Shown here one piece after another: positions 32,266 through 44,198 of a stretch of DNA of 64,000 bases (its first letter is position 1; each line of letters begins with the position of its first letter). The position numbers and the translations under genes are program-made. The DNA is from Charina bottae (lineage: Eukaryota; Chordata; Lepidosauria; Squamata; Charinaidae), in NCBI GenBank assembly GCA_023362775.1, contig JALMGJ010000008.1:24194501-24258500 (forward strand). Reading direction: 5' to 3'. The notes beneath the pieces were generated by a model. It was not told the DNA's origin and searched no databases. It saw nothing but the letters and a program-made list of their open reading frames with translations.

Positions 32266-32712
32266 TGTTGGGGTTTGTATATACCCAGGAATTTACAGTT
32301 AGATAAATTATACTGGCTTGATATCTAGGTGAGAGGGGAATTATTCTGCAAGTCACCCAATTAGCAGCTATTGTTGTAGAGATGATGTGGCAGTGTATGA
32401 CTCATACTACAGGTGCTAATAGTTTAGTTGGATGTGGCAGATGATGAGAGTGACCTATAATGTGATTGGTCAGTTTATGTATATAAGCAGAGGAGTCTGG
32501 TGTTCTTTCTTCTCGTTGCTGATTGAAACTTCTCATCGCTGTATTGCTGTATCATTTGTTACTGCTGTTGGATGTATTTGGACTACGTATGTATATAAAG
32601 TAAATAGGCTATTTTATCTAATCTCTGCTTGAGTGTCTATCTATTGCATAGAACGTGGATCACTGGTGTCTTGGAAAAAGGAGCAGGCCGCCCCACGGTG
32701 CGCACTCTGACA
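32266..32712 (+). repeat. Copia 3' LTR
   Basis: 447 bp. Lacks the GGAGA-type 5 bp present in the 5' LTR near 26342. Ends CTGACA. Confidence 0.95.
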
Positions 32713-32782
32713 ATTTATTTTGGCCAAGACAGAGCTGGGTGGAGGTCTCCACAGGCATCATGACAGTGAAATGCCAGGGAAG

Positions 32783-32785
<3 letters not shown>

Positions 32786-32833
<48 letters not shown>
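32786..32833 (+). repeat. (AC)n in the retroviral LTR, long allele
   Basis: About 24 AC units. The partner LTR has about 14 units at 39800-39827. Confidence 0.95.
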
Positions 32834-32834
<1 letters not shown>

Positions 32835-33106
32835 CTTATATAGGGTTTGCAAAGCTCAGTAAGAAAGCATAATGAACTCTCCTCCCAGTCAGAGGGCAAG
32901 GTTCCTAAATCTGCATTGCTAGCAGTGAGCATACTTAGAGACCTCCAGGGGCAGTCTTCATGTCTCCTGGTATTCCAAACAATCGTTGGAGAGTGTTATC
33001 TTCCTAGAGACAACAACAAGGTCCCTGCATCTCCTTTCACCTGTTTCTAACAGCAAGCAGTTTCCAAAAGCAAGATGGCGTTGGATATGCTAAGCTAACC
33101 CTTACA

Positions 33107-36100
33107 TTTCCTCCCTTTATTTTATCAATGAAATGCTTTTCGCTAGAGGCCATCCCACCAAAGGGGTGCACTCATAAGGAACACACCTGAGTACCATTAC
33201 TTTGGAAGGTTGGGCTCCAGTGTTACCAAGCAATGTGAGGTAATAACAGTTATCCCATCAATGGAAGACATTTGGAAGACAAACCTTTTGACAAGGGGTA
33301 TGAAACAAAAAAAGAAGGTTCCCCAGTGCAAGGAAAAGCAGAAAAACAATGCATTTCCAATCAGTGAAAACATTACTGAACCAGTCCAAATAGCTGACAG
33401 TCTAATAATGCATTTAAGCGTGTTACAGAAGCAAAAACAAAGCAAAAAAACAAACAGCTCAGGGTATGCTAAATCCTTAATCTTCCTCCCTTTATTTTAG
33501 AGGGAGCGAAATGCTTTTCCCTCCAGTAGTCTATAGGAATACATCCTAGAACCACCACCTTAAGTGCTGGGGATGGTCAAGCAGGAAGAAGCCACTAGGT
33601 TAAGCAGATGCAGCAAGTAGCAGCTTTGCTAATAATAGTTCCGAACACAGCCAGTCTCAGGCCCATCATGGGGACTGGACACATATAGTCTTTAAGCTTA
33701 TTAAGTTACATTGTACGTTTACGTTGACGTTGTCTTGTTCCTTAAGCACTTGGTCCTTAGGTCCCCAGTAACTGCACAAAAACATATCTTGTTACATTAA
33801 TTCACTAACTGTTGGGATCATAAACAACAGTAGGTACCTATATTTTTTCCCTTACATAATTAACCTACATTGAGCTTTCAACATAATATATCCACAATAT
33901 AGTTGTTACAATTGTTCTTTCTTACCATAAAAAGCTTCCAATTAGTTATTACACTAATATCTATTCAAAACTGAACATGAAACATAACCCATAATATACC
34001 CTAAACATGTATCACTAAGTAGTTCCAAACACACATTCCATAGCTCAGCCCTTTATTTCTGTCTCCGTCCATAAGCTTAGGCACAGAGAATCTAACCTTT
34101 TCCAGTGATATCTCCAACGTGATACATTTCAAAGTGACATCTACAGAACAATAGGACATTTAACATCACTCTCTAGTTCAATTACACATCAAACCAAAGG
34201 CCAATTCAACACACAATTATCACATTGGCACTTCCCAATCAAATTCAGATTACCTCTCCTGTTGTCATCATTTCCTCCATTTGAGTTTTGAAGAGTTGAA
34301 CTCAGATCCTAAAGAAAAACCTTTAACATAGCACACTTGGGAGTGACTAAACACTAAAGACAATAATAACAAGTAAAAAAAAAAACCAAAAGTAGGTAAC
34401 TAGTTAGTAGTTAACCAGACAAACATACCATCATTCCATTCCTAAAGTGGGTTGTGGGCAAGGTCACAAATGTCTTCGGTAATAGTTTCAATTTCTTTCT
34501 TTCGTAAGGATGATGCAGCAGGTGGATGTGTTCACCAGTCAATTACAAAACCCTCCTTCTCTGCACCCAACAGAGAAGTCAAAAGTAATGTATGTCATAA
34601 CAGTAAGGTGGGCATTTGGTTAACCTACGTGGCTACCAAATCTAGAGCATTTGCAGGTTATTGATAATTATTTCCAAAACTACCAGAAGCCTAATAATTC
34701 TGTATGTCAAATATGGGGATGGTTAGGTGACAAAAATTTGGCTTCTAGGTGACAGGCCCCACCCATTTGATGATGTGTACGGGCAGCAGTCTCCTATAGG
34801 CCCACTCTCCGCAGACCCACCAAGGAATCTGTTCACCCTCCAAAGTAGTGACCCAATTTGAAACTTTGCTAGAACTAATGAAGAGAGATTAAGAACCTGT
34901 TGTCTGGGTGTTCCATCCATCCCTCTGATGTAAACAATTTAATTCCCACAGTTCCTTCCAGGCTTGCCCCAAGAGACAAGAACAGTTCTCAGGAGGAACA
35001 CTGATTAGAATACCACAATTCCATCTGGCCAAATTAAAAAAGCTAAGGGTGCGAGGGGAGTCCACGTTTGTCCATACTCAGACTCTCCCAAGCGTGGACC
35101 CAATCTCTACTAGCACAGACAAAGCACCCCATTCACTCTGTATATCCAGACTATGGTGGTAGTACCCAAAGTCTTAACGTCAGGGGTTACCATTGAAGTC
35201 ACACTAAAAAGAAAATAGGGAAAAAAAGGAATTCCCTCATCCATGAAAGGACGGGTTAGAAAACAAATTGCATAGACCAATTGACCAACACTGCCACTGA
35301 GGCTTTTAACAGGTCAATCCAATGGTTTACCATTAGAAAGAGGGGTTCAGGAATGGTCTTCCAATCTCTCCCCTTATCCCAAATATCAACAAAATTCCCA
35401 ATTGTATTATCCACATCTTTCTGTAATCCTCTTATTGTCCAAAAGGCTCCAGATATCCAAGCCCTTGATAAAGAGGCCACAGTTAATATATTCTTTTTCC
35501 AGAGGCAAGCAGAACACTTTCCAGGTCTACTGAGCCCACGCTAGAATTGGGGCTTCCAGGCACCTGGGGAAGTAATTCCAAACTTTCATGGAACACTACT
35601 AAAAATAAAAAGGATGCCCTTTCCCCAATGGGGGTTTATAATTTCTACAGAATAATAATCACTAGATGCTGAAGCAAGGAGTCGGTTTCACCACCCATTC
35701 ATTTCCTGCAAAGGAGACCAGGTAGCTACCAACACCCCACCCCCACATAGGCAACATTTAAAACAGCCTAAAAACGAAAAAAAACAGAAAACTTCAGTCC
35801 AGGGCCAATATGCTCCAGGGCCCATCCACCTCTCCTAGGACACAAAGCATAAGCTTACATTTGAAAATCAACAAGTCCCAGAAAAAACAAAAAACCCTTA
35901 GTCAATGTCAGTGAAATAAAAAACAACGCAGGTCAGATGATAAGGCCAAATCCTTCACTGGTCCCGAAAAAGATGTTTTAGTCTGCATTGCTTATCTGAA
36001 CAAAGGAAAAACAAAGGAAAAAAACAAAGTCTCATGTAACTGTATGTGGAATTTTACTGCTCCTCCCCCCTTGTGTTTTATTTGCAGTCATGTTTTTATT

Positions 36101-39100
36101 AGGCAAAAGTTCTTTTTCTCTTGTAAACAAAAATCTCAGTCCAAAATTGTCAGGCAGCTCCACAGTTAGGCATCAGGTGATTGCACAGTCCAGGCATGGG
36201 GGGGGGGGGTTCCGCAAGCACTGAGATCTATGACAGCCTCGTATAAGGTATGCAGGTGACCTTGGCAGCAGTTGTGGTCAGCAGGACCCAGAGCAGCCTT
36301 GTGCACTCAGGCTGTAACTCTCCTCCGTCCTGGCACCAAGCCGTCACCAGCCCCAGCTCCTCAGCCTGGAACGGGGCACCGTTTGGTCCACCTGCCAAGG
36401 TTGGCATTCCTGCAGAAAGGATGATAAGAACAAAGCTTGCGCAGATAACTGCTATATTGCAGTGATGGAGCTTTGTGAAAGGCACCTCCAAAAAAAACAA
36501 AACTCCCAGGATTTATGCTCATCTCTAGAAGCAACCTGGGGTGGGGGGGGCTGCAGTTGCAGGAGGTATTGTATAAACAAATTGTGTCCCCTGGAAGCAC
36601 TCTCCAGGGATCCTAATAGGTGCTTGGGCTAACAAATTTCTACACCACAAAATCTCCCAGTACATGTTTCCCTTCCCCCACGCATGCACTCACCACACCA
36701 GCAACTTCTGATGTGTGAAATGGAACATGCATATAAAAAACTACTGGGACTTGGCACTGCCACTAACAGGCAAGGAATTTAAAAACCATGCTGAATTTCC
36801 AAATAAAAAAAAAATTGAAAGGCAATTAAACAGTGACACTTGTCTCTGTGGCCAAATAGCACAGCCATGTTGAGCAAAAGCATTGACACATAACACTTAT
36901 AAAATTCCCAATGAATTTCCAAAAGCAAGCCTAGAAGGCTAGAAAATAAAAATGAGCATTGGCATAATGTATTTTAATGCATTTTAATGAATAGACTACT
37001 TCTGCAGTAAAAAATTTGTAAAAAAGAAACAACACAAAGTCATCAGATAGATTATGCCAATCCATGGAGGCTCTACTAAAGCCAGAATTTCATCAAAAAA
37101 ATTTTTTTCTTTATCTACCTGCTAATGATGTGCTATACAGTTAAACAAACTGAAGACACACAAACACATTCACATTCCCGTTGTCTCTTTGTTGAAAAGA
37201 TCAGCATCAGTATAAAAAAACAATTGGGCAGGCAGCAAGAGGGTGACCCCCCTTTACTGCCTGAAAAAAAAAATGCAACCTCTGTACTCTAATAGCAGCC
37301 AAAAAAAAGTTTTATAAAAAGTTGAAACTCAGATAGGATTCCAATGAAGGGGTTCAAAGTTTAGCTCATTCATTATAAACCCCTTGTACATTAATGCAGG
37401 AAAGCAGACCTCTCTCCAACCCGCACAAGCCAATGTCCTTGGACAGGGTTTCACACTTAAGCATTTTCTTTTTCTTTTTTCTTTTCAAGCTGGCTGCAAA
37501 CACTTGCCTTTCCTTCCCTTCGCTCCACCAAATCCTGCACTACGCATTTCTGATTTCTCATTTCTTTGTTGCCATTTTATCAATAACTTTCCCCCTTTTC
37601 TCCTCTTTTCTCCTCGCCAATTCTTCCGCAAAGGACTTCCATAACTTCCCATAACTTCCCATCTAGCCTTTACACATAAACAACATTCTTTCTCCTGTCA
37701 CTTACTTACTTAAGCCATTTCAATATCACGAACCTATTTCTTTTCTCTCCTATCAGGAAGGCAGACAGTTGATACACAAGGAAGCCAAGTCCGCATTTTT
37801 CTTTCTACTCAAGCCTTAATTGCCGCAGCCTTTGTGGGTTTATCTCCCCCCTCCTTTCCTCCCTCCTCCAGGCAGACCTTCAGAAGCAGACTGAAGGAAG
37901 GAGGAGGGGGGCTTTGGGCGAAGCTAAGCAAAAAGGGGAAAACTAGGGAAACAAGCATTTTTTTTCCAAACAATGAAAAATAAATGACAAAGAATTAACA
38001 TAATTAAAACTTTCTTGCAATATGCATTTAAGTTCCACAAAACACACTAGATTGGATATAGGTTTGGCCAGAACCTATATCCTTCATACCATAGACAGAC
38101 ACACATAATTAAAACTTTCTCTTCATAATTCAGAACAGTTTCTTAACTTTACATGCAGACACAAATCCAGACAAACAAATGCTTATAAATAAAACAGAAG
38201 ACACACACAAGTGCTTTAACATTGACAAAACACAAAAACTGTTTCTTTTTTAGAAGCTCCCCATCCCCTGATTTTGAAAAGAACTATATTGAGGGGGGGG
38301 GCAAAGTATCCCCTTTTGCCTTAGGCAGCTTGATTTAGGGGACAACATTTCATGCATAAAACAACACACACAAAAAAACTTGTTCCTCAGCCCTCCAGCT
38401 GTTGAGGATGGGGATTTTGGATGGTTACTTTAATATTTCTCCTGTTTCCTGATGGTCCCAATAATGAAACCTGTACATGCCCTGAATTCTTGGGGGGTCC
38501 CATTCTAGCCCCAGCTCTAAAAGCTCTCTCAATCTAGGGTTGGTGGCCCCACAGGCAGGCAGAGGCTCTGTTGTTATGTGTGTTACTAATAGTGCCTGCC
38601 TTATAAATTGCCTAGCTTGTCCAATATCTTATCTTGTTTACTACCTGGAACTTCTCTAAAGGAAGGGAACGGATCATCTGCACTAACAGAACTTCATCAA
38701 ATATTTCCCTACCAATGTATAAGCTTTTTAGGAAAGCATCTAAACTGTTTTCTTCCCCTTCACCACATCCTGAGGCAGAGGACAAAACCACCTGCAGCTA
38801 GGAAGTTCGTGAAGGTGTTAATAAAAACATAATTAATGGTGCCCTCTGGCAGCCAAATCCCATTTTTTGAGCCAATAAAAACAGGTAGGCCATATCTTGC
38901 TTACAGAGGGTCTTTAATTTTTCTTAAAAGAGATTTTTACTGTCACTTGAAGTTTCAGTGCCTCCCAATGTGTTAAAACATGCTAAGGGAGTGCACGGCT
39001 TACATACTTACTGTTACCCATGCCCCCTAGGGATTTCTCCCGTCTTTTGACTCAGGGTCTTTGACTCGGGGTGTGATCAATCACCCTCCCATCACAGGGT

Positions 39101-39637
39101 GCCAAATTACTTTACTTTACTTTGTTGCCTACAGTGGATTCTTAGGGATTTCTCGGGGTGTTTTACAGCAAATCTCTGTCACCTCGGGGTCACTACCCTC
39201 CCTTATGCAAGAACCACTAAACCTCAAATATTCCAACACGCACTCTCTCTTCCACACGACCAAACATACTCACATTCCAACACACACAAGGCAACACTCC
39301 CCTCCTAGGAAAAACTATACTCACCAGTACTTTCAAGTGTACTTTTCCAATTTCTTAAGGCGCCACACACAAAAAACCACAAAAACAAATACCCAAAGCC
39401 TCTAACACTGGGCATTCAGGTCCAGTCAGAACAGAGTCTGCCGATATCTCAGATCCAGTCAAGGTTACCAGTGAAAGCACACCAAGAGCGCTCTTAACAT
39501 TGAGAGAGATCTGTGTCGGTTTCTTCTGTCTGCTGTTGTGAAGGCCATAACCCACAAAGGGAGTTACACCGTGGGGAGCCGTGGGCGGCTGACCCAAAGG
39601 AACAAAGCCTTCTTGTCACACTGTTCGGGCGCCAGAA
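33107..39637 (-). pseudogene. Internal region of the retrovirus-like element, decayed
   Basis: 6.5 kb without a long frame. A short minus-strand frame begins MGQ at 39597, 24 bases past the primer site, where gag would start, but shows no matrix or capsid similarity I can name. Near 34738-34870 (minus) a frame carries WWVCGEWAY followed by LP, reminiscent of an envelope surface-subunit motif, and ends in a stop. Near 35000 it is also fairly open. These are weak hints only. Two purine-tract-like sequences occur (33107-33120 and 33483-33500), suggesting a small duplication next to the 3' LTR. Confidence 0.45.
39621..39634 (-). promoter_or_regulatory. Primer-binding site, tRNA-Lys type
   Basis: TGGCGCCCGAACAG on the minus strand, three bases inside the LTR edge. 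It complements the 3' end of tRNA-Lys (the lysine primer used by several retrovirus genera). This fixes the element's orientation. Confidence 0.85.
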
Positions 39638-40099
39638 TGTAAGGCCCCTGCTTACACTGTTTTACCCAGGTTCCTGAAGTTACCAATAAGAGTCTTGAGT
39701 CGAGGCTTGGAGATATAAAATAACAGCATTTATTTTGGCCAAGACAGAGCTGGGTGGAGGTCTCCACAGGCATCATGACAGTGAAATGCCTGGGAAGATA
39801 CACACACACACACACACACACACACAACTTATATAGGGTTTGCAAAGCTCAGTAAGAAAGCATAATGAACTCTCCTCCCAGTCAGAGGGCAAGGTTCCTA
39901 AATCTGCATTGCTAGCAGTGAGCATACTTAGAGACCTCCAGGGGCAGTCTTCATGTCTCCTGGTATTCCAAACAATCGTTGGAGAGTGTTATCTCCCTAG
40001 AGACAACAACAAGGCCCCTGCATCTCCTTTCACCTGTTTCTAACAGCAAGCAGTTTCCAAAAGCAAGATGGCGTTGGATATGCTAAGCTAACCCTTACA
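39638..40099 (-). repeat. 5' LTR of the retrovirus-like element
   Basis: 462 bp. On the minus strand, a TATA box CTATATAAG lies at about 39828-39837 followed by a (GT)n run, and AATAAA lies at 39729-39734. It is the intact reference for the split LTR at 26204/33106. Confidence 0.88.
39800..39827 (+). repeat. (AC)n in the retroviral LTR, short allele
   Basis: About 14 AC units between the TATA box and the body of the LTR, minus-strand sense (GT)n. Confidence 0.95.
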
Positions 40100-40103
40100 A
40101 CAT

Positions 40104-40665
40104 TATTTTGGAGTTTTGTTTTTCTATAGCTTTTATTGTGTTGTTAAATAGAGAGGACTGTTCAGAACCCAGCACCATATTTCAACACAAAGATCATCAA
40201 GTAACACAAGAATTGTTGCTGGGACAATTGTGAGATTTGAGAGCTAGAAAGAGTTTCAGCACCCTGTCCACTGCAGACATTAAAAAAAAGCCAATGAGTT
40301 TTGCATATGCAGAGAAGCTGTCGATAATCCCAATCAACAAAATCACAAAATTCTTTCACCCACATGGTTTTGATGGTATAAATATGGAAGTACTTGTAAG
40401 CCCTGATAACAAAGGACTCCATATCAAGGAGTAGCCTGTCAACAGCAGTTTGTGAACAGTGTGCAGCTGCACACTCCATTGCAATTAGTTTTCAGGGCCT
40501 GCTTCTTTTAGTCTGCAGAAAGAATTATTTTAATTATTTAATTATCCTGCCCTTACTTTAGCACAAAGTTAGTAGATGTGTTGTCAGCACCAAATCCAAA
40601 ACTTTTTCTTAAAAGTTATTGTTGCCAAAGGGCTTACACATTTCTCCACATACTATCTAGAAGTT
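40104..40665. other. No gene seen
   Basis: Right flank of the retrovirus-like element. No feature recognised; likewise 40919-41323. Confidence 0.55.
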
Positions 40666-40918
40666 TTATTTTTTATTTATTTATGTTATTTTTTTATCCT
40701 GCCTTATTTTTACAAATAACTCAAGGTGGGGAGCATACCTAATACTCCTTCCTCCTCCTATTTTCCCCACAACAACAACCCTGTGAGGTGAGTTGGGCTG
40801 AGTGTGTGTGACTGGCCCAAAGTCACCCAGATGGCTTTCATGTCTAAGGCAGGACTAGAACTCACAGTCTCCTGGTTTCTAGCCCAGCACCTTAACCACT
40901 AAACCAAACTGGCTCTCA
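40666..40918 (-). repeat. CORE-SINE/MIR-like SINE, full length
   Basis: Minus strand: tRNA-like head GAGAGCCAGTTTGGTTTAG with TAGTGGTTAAGGTGC, middle GGGTGACTTTGGGCCAGTCA, 3' part TTGTTGTTGTGGGGAAAATAG, AT-rich end. It is the uninterrupted reference for the copies at 515-680 and 2245-3115. Confidence 0.82.
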
Positions 40919-41323
40919 TATTAATACTGTACTTTCATATGTAAAATACTGTGTGAAATAACAAAATGAATAGAAAATAAACATTACATTTTCTTTGCTA
41001 TATCAAGTTCCATATGCTTAGAGTATATAGAACTTCAGTTCAGAAATTAAGAAAAAATATTTCTTTATAGAGAGTACTTCAATTGCTTATTCTTTGGAAA
41101 GAATGGTTATACAATATATTCTATTATCAGATGAGTCAGCAAAAGTACTGGAACCCTGGTTGCTCATTGCATTACTGCTGTATTGAGGGTGCTTCTAAGG
41201 TACCAACAAAGCATTTTATAATAAATAAAATGCCTACTCATACTGCATATAATTTTTTTTAAAAGTTTAGATGGTAAGAAAAAGTGACAAATTAAAGTGG
41301 AAATTGTAGGAAACTTGGGAGGG

Positions 41324-41594
41324 TGTCAAGCCTAGCCCAAGAACGACGTAGAATCAATCCAGCCAAGTTCAGTTCTTTATTTGCTTACACAGTATAGACA
41401 GAATCTTGCCAGACTAAACCTATTCTACACTAACCTAAAGGATATAACCTGGGAGACTCTAGGGCATGGCTATTCTGAATCTCTTTCTCTTCCCACAGTC
41501 CAGCTCCCGGCTGTGTTGTCTTTTGTCTTGCCCCCCTCCTTGGAATGTGCTCCCTCCTTCCGGAGAACCATCTGCATTACTGTAGTCCATCACA
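41324..41594 (-). mobile_element. Probable solo LTR
   Basis: Minus strand starts TGTGATGGACTACAG, contains AGATTCTGTCTATACTGTG and AATAAAGAACTG, ends CTTGACA. Layout and several words parallel the LTRs at 2275 and 59481. No clear target-site duplication was found. Confidence 0.6.
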
Positions 41595-41744
41595 TCACCT
41601 CATAGCCACATAGGAGTGACTATGTAATCCTAGAACTCACCATATTGCAGTCAGGGAGAACTGAATGTGGTCAGATTAAGTGTTCTAGATTTCAAGAGAG
41701 CTGACTTCAATAAGTGTAGGAAGGCTTCCACGGATGGAAATCCT

Positions 41745-42400
41745 GAAGGACAAAACAGTTCAGAAAGGTTGGGAAATTCTGAAAAATGAAATAATTAAGG
41801 CTCAACTACAAATGGAAAGGGCTTATAACAAAAGCAGAATATCAGGTAATAGACTGAATCTGTAAGGATGGGGGTCAGTGAAGGCTAAGAATGATCTGAG
41901 GCTTGCAATGAACGCTAAAAATAACAAGAACAACAAGGCTTCTTTGGATATGTGTGGAACAAGAGAAAAGTCAAGGAAAAGGTCTGTCTGCTGGTTGGAG
42001 AAGATGGCAAGATGGTCATGGACAACAGGGAGAAAGCTAAACTATTTCATTCCTATTTTGCATCTATTTTCTCAAAAGGAAAGAAGTGGCCCAACCCATT
42101 ACAAGGTGCATCATGGGAGCCAGAAGAGAAATGCAGGTCAAAATAGGCAAGGAAGTGGTAAGAGAACTAGCTGCTTTGAATGAATTCAACTCATCAGGGC
42201 CAGATAGGTTATACAGTATGCCAGGATACTAAAGACATTGGTCAATGTGATATCAGAATCACTGAGTAAAATCTTTGAGAACTCCTGGAGTACTGGAGAA
42301 GTGCCAGAAGATTGGAGAAGAGCTAATATTGATCTAATCTTTAAAGTGGACCCAGAAAACAACAAACCAATGAGTTGGACATCAATACTCTGTAACACCT
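41745..42400 (+). pseudogene. CR1-type LINE fragment, decayed
   Basis: Frames with many stops contain LAALNEFNSSGPD, SLSKIFENSWSTGEVPEDWR and RANIDLIFK-like residues, matching the start of the CR1 reverse transcriptase. Earlier sequence (AKLFHSYFASIFS, near 42030) fits the CR1 region before RT. Confidence 0.75.
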
Positions 42401-43245
42401 CAAGCAGTGCCTGAACAGTAACACCACTCATTTGCACCTGATCACAATACATGATTAATGAATACAGCCCAACTGCTGCTTTTTCTATATTCGCATTAAT
42501 GAACAGCAATGTATATCATTTATGCTTTAAAGTAACAGAAATAAAGAAGTGAATAAAATGCTGTCAGAATCCAAATTGATAAAGATACTTGTTTAATTTG
42601 CAATAAGATGCAGAATATTGGCTCTAAGCTTCACAAAGACTCAGGGTGTTTTGAATCTGGAGACAGAAGATTCAGTAAGGCTGACTAACTAGAAACCCTG
42701 AAACATCCTGAATTAATACTCAAAAAATGGCAGAATTCAGCAAACATTTAATGGATTAATAGTCCCAAAATAAGATTATTTTATTCCAATCAAGATATTG
42801 ATTGAAGTTACATTTCAATAATTTTACAATTCTTAAAATGATTCTAAGCAATTTTCCTACAAAAAAGGAAAATGCTAGTGGTAATGCTCCATAGTTTATG
42901 TATAAATGTATTTGCTGCATTGCGCTTAGTGCGTTTTGTACAAATATCAAAATATACAATTTGTTAAATATTTGGAGCATAGAAACACCACACCAGAGTA
43001 CTTAAAAGATGCATACATTTATCACTATATCCTTCACATTTGCAAAATCATCCAATCATATAGAAAGAAAACACATTGCCACAACAAATCTGGAGCTCTT
43101 CTGTAACCTTAGTTCTTTATTGTATATACCTATGTTGAATCCAGGCAACTATAATTTATTTGGGAGCCACAGATTAAAGCACTAGGGCTATATGCATTTT
43201 GAAAATAATTAGGAATAAGAGTGTTGAACTTTATGCACACACAAT

Positions 43246-43358
43246 AAAAAGGTAAAGGTTCCCCCTGCACAGTTGTGCAGTCGTGTCCAACTCTAGAGGA
43301 CGGTGCTCATCTCCATTTGTTAGCCGAAGAGCCAGTGTTGTCCGAAGACGCTTCCAAC
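43246..43358 (-). repeat. Sauria SINE, 5'-truncated
   Basis: Tail AAGGTAAAGGTTCCCCC through GTTAGCCGAAGAGCC. The tRNA head is missing. Confidence 0.85.
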
Positions 43359-44123
43359 AAAATACTTCTCTGCTATTTATGAAAAAAAAATTACTTAAGG
43401 CTTCTTTGCCAGACTGGGGGGGGAAAAGTCTAAGTGCTTTAAGAAGTCTACTGATTAAAGTTAATCCAGTTCTAAATATAAAGCAATATCAATGATGTAC
43501 TATAATATTTTTTTTCCTGGCCCTGTTGTGATCCATCAGAAAACGATCCGTTATTTTCTACATACTGTAAACTATAACTACTTACTTTAAAATGTATACT
43601 AAATCTTTAGTAAAATGACTTAAAATACAGGATACAAAATCTTACCAAAGCACAGTCTACTCTTTCAAAGACTAGTTATTAAAAAAAAAGTAATTCAGGT
43701 TTGATATTTTAACCAGTGTTATATGTCAAACATCTAGTCTCCTAAATTTAAGGGATGGATAAACATAAATGCAAAACTTCAAAGTTCCTAAAGACTTAGT
43801 TTCCCTACGACAAAGCCATTCTCTCACTCACAGTGTTCCCTACACACCCTTCAGTAAACAGAGGAGCTTGTCTGTTGATAGCTTTGGAACGTGTGCAATT
43901 TAACAGCTAAATTTTCCAGAACAAGCTAGTGCTGATAGTGAGCTACTTGAATTTTTAAAACACATGGAGCTACTTATATGATTGCTTGTGTTGCTGATAA
44001 TGTCAGAATGTCAATGGTTAAAAAAACTAAACTAAAAAGTTTTCTAAATTATATTACATATATTTTCCTTGGATCAGCAGAGGATTATTAAAACTTATCT
44101 TCACAAGAACTTGCAGGAGAGAG

Positions 44124-44198
44124 ACTTATGAAGGTAAATGAAAACACCATACAGGACATATAGTGTCCTGTATGGTGTTTTCATTTACCTTCATAAGT
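44124..44198. repeat. Perfect palindrome, 34 bp arms, 7 bp loop
   Basis: Arms 44124-44157 and 44165-44198 are exact inverted copies. The central 22 bp (44151-44172) recurs as a direct copy at 44226-44247, and 44202-44226 is the inverse of 43691-43715. Confidence 0.95.

Larger units (their letters stand above)
26293..32712 (+). mobile_element. Ty1/Copia LTR retrotransposon, nearly complete, with an L1 insertion
   Basis: 5' LTR 26293-26744, 3' LTR 32266-32712, TGTTGG...CTGACA ends, perfect 5 bp duplication ATTTA (26288-26292, 32713-32717). Order gag, protease, integrase, RT, RNase H (integrase before RT) is diagnostic of Copia. The two LTRs differ by about eight substitutions and one 5 bp indel by eye, so the insertion is fairly young. 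It sits in the AATAAA hexamer of the retroviral LTR; the empty site is seen at 39729-39734. Copia elements are scarce in vertebrates. Confidence 0.95.
26204..40099 (-). mobile_element. Retrovirus-like LTR element on the minus strand, degenerate, with a Copia insertion in one LTR
   Basis: LTRs start TGTAAGG and end CCTTACA: 39638-40099 (5' LTR of the element) and 26204-26292 plus 32718-33106 (3' LTR, split by Copia). A perfect 4 bp duplication ACAT (26200-26203, 40100-40103) frames it. The internal region (33107-39637) starts, in element sense, with a primer-binding site TGGCGCCCGAACAG and ends with a purine tract AAAGGGAGGAAA. No gag, protease or pol frame could be recognised, so it is either badly decayed or nonautonomous. 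Confidence 0.85.

Noticed and set aside
33107..39637. Functional gag-pol-env of the retrovirus-like element
   Set aside because: No frame longer than about 90 codons with recognisable motifs. The MGQ start at 39597 and the WVCG motif are too weak to call genes.
43425..43455. TCTAAGTGCTTTAAGAAG, containing the miR-302 seed
   Set aside because: Outside the LARP7 introns and I could not draw a convincing precursor hairpin around it.
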